Source: PWQG01 sp041685555 (lineage in GTDB: Bacteria; Pseudomonadota; Gammaproteobacteria; Pseudomonadales; Pseudohongiellaceae). Taken from it: a DNA stretch of 5,686 bases. Where the stretch lies: positions 1 to 5,686 of the forward strand of contig JAWLFN010000182.1 of the NCBI GenBank assembly GCA_041685555.1, given 5' to 3'. Below the pieces are notes generated by a model, which worked only from the letters and a program-made list of their open reading frames with translations, ran no database searches and was not told where the DNA came from. This document shows, in pieces, positions 1 through 4,366 of the stretch. Each line of letters starts with the position of its first letter. Position 1 is the stretch's first letter. Position numbers and translations under genes: made by a program.

Positions 1-1
1 T

Positions 2-154
2 CATCGTCCACCGGGTCCCTTCCTGGAGAAAGAATCGCGCCAGGCGCGAGGCGGAGTGACCGGCGTGGTCTTCTGCACGGGGCGGGAAGTGCTGCCGTGC
101 CATGATGGCGATCTGCAGTTGTATGCCGTGCCCATCAGTTTCCTGACAGAGTAG
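2..154 (+). CDS. C-terminal fragment of a probable AAA-family ATPase with DUF4143 domain (partial, 5' end outside window)
   Basis: An open frame enters from the left edge and ends at TAG 152-154, leaving 50 residues. The tail contains GVVFCTGREVLPCHDGD followed by LYAVPISFL. This resembles the usual end of ATP-binding proteins carrying a C-terminal DUF4143 domain, where a 'G-V-V-hydrophobic-x-G-x-E-V-L-P' strand and an 'L-x-A-V-P-x-S-x-L' strand close the nuclease-like fold. The Walker motifs and any catalytic residues would lie outside the window, so neither the family nor activity can be confirmed here. No start codon for this frame is present. The role of these ATPases is poorly defined; they are common accessory genes and often sit in genomic islands next to TA modules, as here. 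The next gene begins 133 nt downstream. The reading frame is probably real; the family name rests on a short tail. Confidence 0.5.
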   Translation, partial: HRPPGPFLEKESRQARGGVTGVVFCTGREVLPCHDGDLQLYAVPISFLTE

Positions 155-226
155 TCCGTGGAGAGCGTGAGTGGCGCACAAGGTGAGGCGCGCTATAGTA
201 GTAGAAGCTGAAGGTGAGTAAAGGTA

Positions 227-255
227 TTGACGCCAGCGCTGCTTCGTCTTACTTT
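227..255 (+). promoter_or_regulatory. Candidate sigma70 promoter of the first AbrB/PIN module
   Basis: TTGACG at 227-232 matches the -35 consensus at five of six positions. It is followed after 17 nt by TACTTT at 250-255, a weak -10 with three of six matches. Transcription would begin near 262, which places the ATG at 288 about 25 nt downstream and excludes the in-frame TTG at 255. A competing -10-like TATAGT lies at 194-199, but with a poor -35. Confidence 0.35.
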
Positions 256-263
256 TGTCTTAC
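246..263 (+). repeat. Direct repeat GTCTTAC x2, possible operator of the first module
   Basis: GTCTTAC occurs at 246-252 and again at 257-263. The 11-nt period places both copies on about the same face of the helix. The pair covers the candidate -10 and the predicted transcription start, a typical place for an autorepressing antitoxin to bind. AbrB-fold antitoxins usually bind inverted rather than direct repeats, so operator function is an inference. Confidence 0.3.
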
Positions 264-287
264 ATCGACAGCAGTGGAATCATCGGG

Positions 288-551
288 ATGAAAACCGTTC
301 GACTGTCCTCCAAGGGACAATTGGTATTGCCACGGGCACTGCGTGAGTCGCATCGCTGGGAACCCGGACAGGAGTTTATGGTTCTGGAAACTGATGAAGG
401 TGTGCTGTTGAAGCCGGTCAGTCCGTTTACATCCACCCGGCTGGAGGACGTGGCGGGAATGCTGGAGGGGCTGGTGGAACCACGCAGTGATCAGGAGATT
501 GAGCAGGCGCTGGAGAAAGATGTGAGGAGCCGTTGGCGTGGTGGCGATTGA
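288..551 (+). CDS. AbrB/SpoVT (MazE-like) family antitoxin, VapB-type
   Basis: An 87-residue protein with an N-terminal swapped-hairpin DNA-binding domain: residues 1-44 hold the family pattern V-R-L-S-S-K-G-Q-L-V-L-P, then an R-E helix and a G-x-E-F-M-V-L-E strand. The C-terminal part (about 48-87) is acidic and helical, with many E and D residues, and would wrap the partner toxin. Such antitoxins neutralise a PIN toxin and repress their own promoter as a complex. I start at ATG 288 because MKTVRLSSKGQ is the canonical beginning of the fold. The in-frame TTG at 255 adds eleven residues unlike the family and lies upstream of the predicted transcript start. The ribosome binding site is weak (TGGA at 275-278). 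The 3' end overlaps the PIN toxin gene by 14 nt. Family assignment is firm; the specific subfamily is not. Confidence 0.88.
   Translation: MKTVRLSSKGQLVLPRALRESHRWEPGQEFMVLETDEGVLLKPVSPFTSTRLEDVAGMLEGLVEPRSDQEIEQALEKDVRSRWRGGD
524..529 (+). promoter_or_regulatory. Ribosome binding site deciding the GTG start of the PIN toxin
   Basis: GAGGAG at 524-529 lies inside the antitoxin gene, 8 nt before GTG 538. A second in-frame GTG directly follows at 541, but 538 has the better spacing, and the resulting M-V-A-I-D-T-N places the first catalytic aspartate at residue 5, as is usual for PIN toxins. Confidence 0.6.
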
Positions 552-930
552 CACCAACATATTGGTCCGACTGCTGACTGCCGATGATCCCGGGCAGTAC
601 GACCGGAGTGTGGCCGTATTCAGGGACAAGGCGGTCATTCACATCCCTGATACCGTCGTGCTGGAAGCCGAGTGGGTTCTGCGAGCTGCCTACGAACTCA
701 ACCGTGCAGATGTCTGCCGGACGCTTCGTTGGGTGTTTGGCCTGCCCAATGTCGAGTTGACGGATCCCCGGCGTATGGCGCGGGCCATAGACTGGCACGA
801 GTCCGGTCTCGATTTCGCCGATGCGCTGCACCTGTCCTGCAGTCAGCACTGCGAGATCATGAAGTCGTTTGACCAGGCGTTGATTGCCCGCTCCGCAAAC
901 CTGGGACACTGTCGGGTGGTGCCGCCCTGA
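538..930 (+). CDS. PIN-domain ribonuclease toxin, VapC family
   Basis: A 130-residue protein filling a single PIN domain, the normal length for VapC. The Mg2+-binding acidic residues are visible: D5 in AIDTN, E43 in VVLEAEWVLR, D95 (with D92) in GLDFADALHL, and D112 in KSFDQAL. VapC toxins cleave specific RNAs, often initiator tRNA or the 23S sarcin-ricin loop, and arrest growth when freed from the antitoxin; the target here cannot be read from sequence. The start is GTG 538 and overlaps the antitoxin gene by 14 nt, so the two are probably translationally coupled. With the acidic residues present the toxin appears intact. The stop codon lies only 2 nt before the ATG of the next gene, a glycosyltransferase, an unusual link between a toxin and a biosynthetic gene. 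Confidence 0.9.
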   Translation: MVAIDTNILVRLLTADDPGQYDRSVAVFRDKAVIHIPDTVVLEAEWVLRAAYELNRADVCRTLRWVFGLPNVELTDPRRMARAIDWHESGLDFADALHLSCSQHCEIMKSFDQALIARSANLGHCRVVPP

Positions 931-932
931 TC

Positions 933-1760
933 ATGTCCGGATCGCTCAGCCTTTCCATCGTCGTCTACCACCTGGACCCGCCCGTGCTCAGGCGCCTGCT
1001 GACTTCGCTGGCCGTGGCCGTGCGAACGGCCCGGGACGCCGGAGCGCTGGCCAACACGAAGTTGACCCTGGTGGACAACGCTGAGGACGATCGCAATGAG
1101 TCCGCACTGGCCGCGCTGCTGGAAGAGCAGGCACCCGCCCCCTGGCAGGCCATTCTGGAGGCCGGGCACGGCAACATCGGCTACGGCCGGGGTCACAACC
1201 GGGTGATCGGTGAGGCCGACAGTGACTTCCATCTGATCCTCAACCCGGATGTGTTCCTGGAAGCGGATGCGCTGCGCGTGGCGCTGACGCATTTCGCCAC
1301 GCACCCGCACACCGTGGCCGTGGCACCGGCCATTACCGATGGCGACGGAAACCGGGAATACGCCTGCAAGCGCTATCCCTCCGTGCTGGATTTCCTGCTG
1401 CGCGGTTTTGCACCCGGCTTCCTGCGCCGTCGGTTTGCTGCCCGCCTGGCCCGCTACGAGATGCAGGACCTGCCGGACGACCGACCCACACAGGACATCC
1501 CCATCATCAGTGGCTGCTGCATGTTGTTCCGCGGCAGTGCACTGCGGGAACTGGGCGGTTTCGATCCGCGCTACTTCCTCTACTTTGAGGACTTTGATCT
1601 GTCCATGCGCGCCCATCCCCTGGGCCCGCTGACCTACCTGCCGGACATGCAGATCACTCATCTGGGCGGCAACAGCGCTCGCAAGGGGCTGCGCCATATC
1701 CTGCTGTTTGCGCGTTCGGGCTTCCGGTTTTTCCGGGATCACGGCTGGCGGTGGTGGTGA
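933..1760 (+). CDS. GT2 family glycosyltransferase, rhamnosyltransferase (WbbL-like)
   Basis: A 275-residue GT-A fold enzyme expected to act at the cytoplasmic membrane face, adding a sugar to a growing surface glycan. Landmarks are the first strand SIVVYHLDP (8-16), LVDN (46-49) for nucleotide contact, G-N-I-G-Y-G-R-G-H-N (80-89) typical of rhamnosyltransferase-like GT2 proteins, NPDV (104-107) in the position of the DXD motif, ISGCCMLFR (192-200), the GGFDPRYFLYFEDFDLS block (208-224) with the ED pair E219-D220 (probable catalytic base region), and H-x-G-G-x-S (243-248). No membrane helix is evident, and the length is normal, so it is not truncated. It starts 2 nt after the PIN toxin stop and has only a poor G-rich site upstream (914-919), suggesting translation coupled to the toxin gene. 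No own promoter is seen. dTDP-rhamnose as donor is an inference from similarity and the nearby rmlA. Confidence 0.85.
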   Translation: MSGSLSLSIVVYHLDPPVLRRLLTSLAVAVRTARDAGALANTKLTLVDNAEDDRNESALAALLEEQAPAPWQAILEAGHGNIGYGRGHNRVIGEADSDFHLILNPDVFLEADALRVALTHFATHPHTVAVAPAITDGDGNREYACKRYPSVLDFLLRGFAPGFLRRRFAARLARYEMQDLPDDRPTQDIPIISGCCMLFRGSALRELGGFDPRYFLYFEDFDLSMRAHPLGPLTYLPDMQITHLGGNSARKGLRHILLFARSGFRFFRDHGWRWW

Positions 1761-1817
1761 CTGGCGAAACAGGAGGTTTCGGCTATGCTGTCAGTAAGGG
1801 ATGCAATGAGCGGTGCT

Positions 1818-1856
1818 AATCGATAGACTATTCGTAATACGATATGACTATCGATT
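1818..1856. promoter_or_regulatory. Long concentric palindrome, probable operator of the second AbrB/PIN module
   Basis: AATCGATAG at 1818-1826 is the exact reverse complement of CTATCGATT at 1848-1856. Nested within is TCGTA (1832-1836) with its exact reverse complement TACGA (1838-1842). Both pairs share the same centre, A1837, giving a 39-bp two-tier dyad. It ends at the start of the Shine-Dalgarno sequence. This is the architecture expected for a VapB autoregulation site bound by two dimers. Weak -10-like hexamers lie inside it (TACGAT at 1838), but no good -35 could be paired with them. Confidence 0.7.
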
Positions 1857-1867
1857 GAGGAGGCAGT

Positions 1868-2074
1868 ATGACAGCCGTTACCGTTTCGCCCAAATACCAG
1901 GTGGTGATACCGAGGGAGGTGCGTGAGTCGATGGGGATCACGGCGGGTCAGAAAATGCAGGTGCTGACCTATCGGGGACGTATTGAGCTGGTGCCGATAA
2001 AGCCGATGAGTGAATCCAGAGGGTTGTTGCCCGGGCTGGATACGGACCTGGAAAGGGACGACGATCGCTTATGA
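1868..2074 (+). CDS. AbrB/SpoVT family antitoxin, VapB-type (second copy, divergent)
   Basis: A 68-residue protein whose first 45 residues form the AbrB fold: V-T-V-S-P-K-Y-Q-V-V-I-P followed by R-E-V-R-E, then the G-I-T-A-G-Q-K-M-Q-V-L loop and strand. The short tail (48-68), with GLLPGLD and a run of acidic residues, is the likely toxin-binding segment. The ATG at 1868 has a strong ribosome site, AGGAGG at 1858-1863, 4 nt upstream. The gene overlaps the PIN toxin by the ATGA quartet at 2071-2074. Its sequence differs strongly from the first antitoxin in the window, so it is not a recent duplication and the pairs probably do not cross-neutralise (inference). Autorepression through the palindrome centred at 1837 is likely. 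The family call is firm. Confidence 0.9.
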   Translation: MTAVTVSPKYQVVIPREVRESMGITAGQKMQVLTYRGRIELVPIKPMSESRGLLPGLDTDLERDDDRL

Positions 2075-2448
2075 ATGTTGTGGATTCGTCCGCCTGGTTG
2101 TCGTGGTTTGCGGGGGATGGCAATGCCGCGTCGTTCGCCGAAGCCATTGAGGACACCGTGAAGTTGCTGGTGCCCACCGTGACGATCACGGAGGTGTTCC
2201 GGCACGTGATGCGGCATCGAGACGAAGAATCGGCGCTGATCGCCGTTGCCCAGATGCACCAGGGGCATGTGATCGTTCTGGATGCTGGCCTGGCGGCGGA
2301 TGCGGCCAGTTACGGAATACAGTACCGCTTGCCGTTGGCGGATAGCATCATCTATGCCACGGCTCGCAGGCATCGCGCTACGGTGTGGACACAGGACAGC
2401 GATTTCAAAGACCTGCCGGATGTGCGTTTCTATACAAGACGGCCCTGA
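2071..2448 (+). CDS. PIN-domain ribonuclease toxin, VapC family (second module)
   Basis: A 125-residue PIN-domain protein with all expected metal-binding acids: D5 in NVVDSSAW, E41 in TITEVFR, D91 in PLADSIIYATA, and D109 and D111 in TQDSDFKDL. The TQDSDF ending is characteristic of the FitB/VapC branch whose substrates in studied members are tRNA or rRNA; the target here is unknown. It differs from the first PIN toxin, which ends its active site with KSFDQAL, so the two belong to different subgroups. The ATG is embedded in the antitoxin stop (ATGA), giving tight translational coupling that keeps toxin output tied to antitoxin. No frameshift or missing residue is seen, so it should be active. 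The next TA promoter begins 26 nt after the stop. Confidence 0.9.
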   Translation: MNVVDSSAWLSWFAGDGNAASFAEAIEDTVKLLVPTVTITEVFRHVMRHRDEESALIAVAQMHQGHVIVLDAGLAADAASYGIQYRLPLADSIIYATARRHRATVWTQDSDFKDLPDVRFYTRRP

Positions 2449-2473
2449 CCGTCGTATGGCTGACTGTAACGGA

Positions 2474-2502
2474 TTGACGCTGGCAATGCATGATGACATC
2501 AT
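2474..2502 (+). promoter_or_regulatory. Candidate promoter of the RHH/RelE module
   Basis: TTGACG at 2474-2479 (five of six -35 matches), a 17-nt spacer, then CATCAT at 2497-2502 (four of six -10 matches). Transcription would start near 2509, about 25 nt before the antitoxin ATG at 2534. The -10 lies inside the tandem repeat array, which fits autorepression. Confidence 0.45.
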
Positions 2503-2517
2503 GACGTCAGAACGTCA
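2489..2517. promoter_or_regulatory. Tandem 8-bp repeats and palindromes, probable operator for the RHH antitoxin
   Basis: Three adjoining 8-mers are close copies: TGACATCA (2494-2501), TGACGTCA (2502-2509) and GAACGTCA (2510-2517). The middle unit is a perfect palindrome. CATGATGACATCATG at 2489-2503 is a 15-bp palindrome around A2496. Ribbon-helix-helix repressors of the CopG, ParD and RelB type bind closely spaced repeats of this kind in cooperative arrays. The array covers the predicted -10 and transcription start. Confidence 0.6.
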
Positions 2518-2523
2518 CAGTAT

Positions 2524-2529
2524 GGAGAG
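2524..2529 (+). promoter_or_regulatory. Ribosome binding site deciding the start of the RHH antitoxin
   Basis: GGAGAG at 2524-2529 is 4 nt before ATG 2534. The in-frame ATG at 2522 has no such site, and the frame further upstream runs through the promoter and operator, so 2534 is the best start. Confidence 0.55.
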
Positions 2530-2533
2530 ATCC

Positions 2534-2767
2534 ATGGATACCCGGACCAAACGCTCTACCATCTATTTTGACCCACAGTTACACGCCGCTCTGCGAATGA
2601 AGGCGGCGCAATCGGATCGGTCCCTGTCCGAGCTGGTGAATGAAGCGGTTCGGGCAGCGTTGGCTGAAGATCAGGAAGATCTGGCCGCGTTTGAGGACCG
2701 TGTGGGAGAACCCACCATGACCTACGAAGCCCTGCTGGATGACTTGAAACAGCATGGCAAATTATGA
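2534..2767 (+). CDS. Ribbon-helix-helix (CopG/RelB-like) antitoxin
   Basis: A 77-residue protein with an N-terminal RHH domain: strand K-R-S-T-I-Y-F-D-P at 6-14, first helix L-H-A-A-L-R-M-K-A-A (16-25), turn and second helix S-L-S-E-L-V-N-E-A-V-R-A-A-L (32-45). The acidic tail, with EDQEDLAAFEDR and a final YEALLDDLKQHGKL, is the usual toxin-binding helix. It binds DNA as a dimer, represses its own operon and neutralises the RelE-fold toxin encoded next. ATG 2534 is chosen for its ribosome site and because the RHH strand then begins a few residues in, as is normal. It overlaps the toxin gene by 14 nt. Databases usually call such proteins CopG family regulator; RelB or ParD naming would be a guess. 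Confidence 0.85.
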   Translation: MDTRTKRSTIYFDPQLHAALRMKAAQSDRSLSELVNEAVRAALAEDQEDLAAFEDRVGEPTMTYEALLDDLKQHGKL

Positions 2768-3017
2768 GATCTGTTTCCGTCACTCCGTCAGCAAGGATCT
2801 GCGGCGACTGCCTCGCCGGGAAGTCGCCCGGATACTGGAAGCGATAACGGCGCTGGCGAACGATCCGCGGCCGCCCGGCGTCGAGAAACTCTCTGCCAGT
2901 GAGAAGTACCGGATCCGTTGTGGTCGGTATCGGGTCCTGTACGAAATCCGGGACGACAGCCTGATCGTGACAGTTGTGAAGGTGGCCCATCGCAGACACG
3001 TGTACCGCCGTCTGTAG
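2754..3017 (+). CDS. RelE/ParE-fold toxin of a type II TA system
   Basis: An 87-residue protein of the compact RelE/ParE fold. It shows the opening strand Y-E-I-C-F-R (4-9), the K-D-L-R-R-L-P helix (14-20), P-R-P-P-G-V-E-K-L (38-46), the Y-R-I-R-C-G-R-Y-R-V-L-Y-E-I hairpin (52-65) and the ending V-V-K-V-A-H-R-R-H-V-Y-R (74-85). The basic residues R53, R55, R58, R60 and R81 with Y84 fit a RelE-like ribosome-dependent mRNA endonuclease better than a gyrase-poisoning ParE, but the sequence alone does not decide. The K-V-x-H-R-(R/K)-x-V-Y-R tail is typical of RelE toxins paired with RHH antitoxins. ATG 2754 lies within the antitoxin gene and implies coupled translation. Intact length, no defect seen. 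The polysaccharide SDR gene starts 32 nt downstream with no promoter visible between them. Confidence 0.87.
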   Translation: MANYEICFRHSVSKDLRRLPRREVARILEAITALANDPRPPGVEKLSASEKYRIRCGRYRVLYEIRDDSLIVTVVKVAHRRHVYRRL

Positions 3018-3049
3018 CACATTCGATTCAATAAAAGGCAGAAGCGCCC

Positions 3050-3979
3050 ATGACGGCCCCATTGGCGAGATCTGACAAGCGAATTCTGCTCACCGGTGCC
3101 ACCGGTTTCATCGGCCGTCATCTCCTGCCGCGGCTGCAGCGAGGCGGTGCGGATGTTCGTTTCCTCCAGCGCCCCGACGCCGACCTGCTGCAACCCGAAT
3201 CCCTGCCCGCGCTCTGCGAGGACCGCGACACGATCATCCACCTGGCTGGTTCGGCCCATGTGAACCGCGCCAATATCCGCCAGGTCTATGCCATCAACAC
3301 CACCGGTACGGAGCATCTGTTGAGGGCAGCCGTACAGGCGGGCGCGAAGCGTTTCATCCATATGAGCAGCATCCTCGCCGACCCCGAGCACGACCGGCCC
3401 CGCTCGCCCTACGGCCAGTCCAAGCACGATGCCGAACAGGCGCTGCTGGCCGCGCACCGGGCCGGGGACATCCGCGTTACCATCCTGCGCCCGGTCAATG
3501 TCTATGGCCCGGGCATGAAGGGCAATCTGATGACCCTGATCCGCCTGGCCCGGCGCGGCCGCCTGCCGCCGTTGCCCGATCTGCCCCAGCGCTTTTCCCT
3601 GGTCAGCGTGGATGACCTGTGCCAGGCGGTGTGGCTGGCCGCCAGTGGCGCCGGCCCCGACACCGATACCCCCGTCTATCCCGTCACCGACGGCCACGTT
3701 TACGGCCTGCGCGAGGTCGAAACGGCCATCCGCCAGGCCCTGGGCCGGCCGCAACCGCGTTGGGCGCTGCCCCGATCCGCGCTGTTTCTGGGCGCGCTGG
3801 GCCTGGAGATTGCTGACCGCTTCCTGCGTCTGGACAACGCGCCGGGCCTGCGCAATTACCATGCGCTGACCCGAGGCCGTGTGGTAAATGACCGCGCCAC
3901 GCGCGAGGCGCTGGATTATGAGCCGGCCGGGCGGTTTCAGGATGTGCTGCCGGAGCTGGTGCGCGAGGTGACGCTCTGA
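3050..3979 (+). CDS. NAD(P)-dependent extended-SDR sugar epimerase/dehydratase/reductase
   Basis: A 309-residue extended short-chain dehydrogenase/reductase. The cofactor motif TGATGFIG (15-22) follows the first strand, HLAGSAH (64-70) is the next cofactor loop, the catalytic serine is in HMSS (S106 or S107), and the Y-x-x-x-K pair is Y121-GQS-K125. LRPVNVYGPG (146-155) is the substrate-side loop typical of nucleotide-sugar enzymes. Soluble and cytoplasmic; it would oxidise, reduce or epimerise a nucleotide-linked hexose. The closest familiar relatives are GalE-like epimerases and the UDP-4-keto-6-deoxy-HexNAc reductases of O-antigen loci (WbpV type), but the exact substrate cannot be read. 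Start ATG 3050 has an AAAGG site at 3034-3038. It lies directly after the RelE-type module, with no promoter of its own visible. Length is close to the family norm and the frame is intact. Confidence 0.85.
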   Translation: MTAPLARSDKRILLTGATGFIGRHLLPRLQRGGADVRFLQRPDADLLQPESLPALCEDRDTIIHLAGSAHVNRANIRQVYAINTTGTEHLLRAAVQAGAKRFIHMSSILADPEHDRPRSPYGQSKHDAEQALLAAHRAGDIRVTILRPVNVYGPGMKGNLMTLIRLARRGRLPPLPDLPQRFSLVSVDDLCQAVWLAASGAGPDTDTPVYPVTDGHVYGLREVETAIRQALGRPQPRWALPRSALFLGALGLEIADRFLRLDNAPGLRNYHALTRGRVVNDRATREALDYEPAGRFQDVLPELVREVTL

Positions 3980-3995
3980 TAATGCTTTGCAGGCA

Positions 3996-4009
3996 ATTGT
4001 CCGGACAAT
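3996..4009. promoter_or_regulatory. Perfect 14-bp palindrome, probable TacA-type operator
   Basis: ATTGTCCGGACAAT at 3996-4009 is its own reverse complement and covers the -35 of the promoter below. A further half-site TGTCCG occurs at 4009-4014 (first copy 3998-4003, 11-nt period), and CCGGACA recurs at 4055-4061 near the antitoxin start codon. DUF1778 antitoxins carry an RHH domain and repress their own operon through such sites. Confidence 0.6.
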
Positions 4010-4025
4010 GTCCGTACGCTATACT
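3997..4025 (+). promoter_or_regulatory. Promoter of the DUF1778/GNAT module
   Basis: TTGTCC at 3997-4002 (four of six), a 17-nt spacer, then TATACT at 4020-4025 (five of six). Transcription would start near 4032, leaving a leader of about 35 nt before ATG 4067. This argues against the in-frame GTG at 4031 as the start. The -35 is buried in the palindrome. Confidence 0.6.
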
Positions 4026-4066
4026 GCCCCGTGATACCTCATAACTTTGTGGAACCGGACAGGCGC

Positions 4067-4366
4067 ATGAGCAGCACGACAAAATCAGATCGTATTGATG
4101 TGCGGATCAGCCCCGAGGTCAAGCAGCTACTGCAGGACGCGGCGCGGGTCAGTCACAAGAAGGTCAGCGAGTTCCTGCTCGATGCCGGCGTGTCAGCGGC
4201 CAACCAGACCCTGGCGGACCGGCGTCGATTTGTGCTGGATGCCGATCAATGGGAGGCCTTCGAGCAGGCGCTGGATCGACCCGTGCAACGCAAACCGCGG
4301 CTGGAACGCCTGTTGACCGAGCCGGGTGTGCTGGACAGGGAGGAGACGGACTCATCCGATGTTTGA
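4067..4366 (+). CDS. DUF1778 ribbon-helix-helix antitoxin (TacA-like)
   Basis: A 99-residue protein. Residues 6-39 form the RHH domain: K-S-D-R-I-D-V-R-I-S-P-E-V-K-Q-L-L-Q-D-A-A, then K-K-V-S-E-F-L-L-D-A-G. The C-terminal half has the DUF1778 signature F-V-L-D-A-D-Q-W-E-A-F-E-Q-A-L-D-R-P (55-72) followed by P-R-L-E-R-L-L (77-83), the segment that wraps the acetyltransferase toxin. TacA-type antitoxins neutralise the GNAT toxin and, with it, repress their operon. I choose ATG 4067 over GTG 4031 because the promoter predicts a transcript start near 4032 and because the shorter protein has the usual family length. The ribosome site is weak (GGACAGG at 4057-4063, ending 3 nt before the ATG). It overlaps the toxin gene by 8 nt. 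Confidence 0.9.
   Translation: MSSTTKSDRIDVRISPEVKQLLQDAARVSHKKVSEFLLDAGVSAANQTLADRRRFVLDADQWEAFEQALDRPVQRKPRLERLLTEPGVLDREETDSSDV

Noticed and set aside
255..287. TTG 255 as the start of the first antitoxin
   Set aside because: No ribosome site, it lies in the predicted -10, and the added residues do not match the AbrB fold.
339..349. Shared 11-nt word TGCGTGAGTCG in the two AbrB antitoxin genes (also at 1920-1930)
   Set aside because: It encodes the same conserved R-E-S helix in both proteins, so it reflects homologous coding rather than a repeat element.
843..1742. Long minus-strand open frame of 299 codons opposite the glycosyltransferase
   Set aside because: It mirrors a clearly recognisable GT2 gene, has no recognisable protein motif, and is the kind of antisense frame that high-G+C coding sequence produces.
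1765..1781. Hairpin after the glycosyltransferase as a Rho-independent terminator
   Set aside because: The stem is only 6 bp with balanced G+C, and no T run follows.
2282..2533. In-frame upstream extension of the RHH antitoxin through the second PIN toxin gene
   Set aside because: The extension is the out-of-frame translation of the PIN toxin plus the promoter and operator region; ATG 2534 has the ribosome site and gives a normal RHH start.
2780..3862. Long minus-strand open frame of 360 codons opposite the RelE-type toxin and the SDR gene
   Set aside because: It runs across two real genes and the gap between them, and its glutamine-, alanine- and glycine-rich translation shows no family features.
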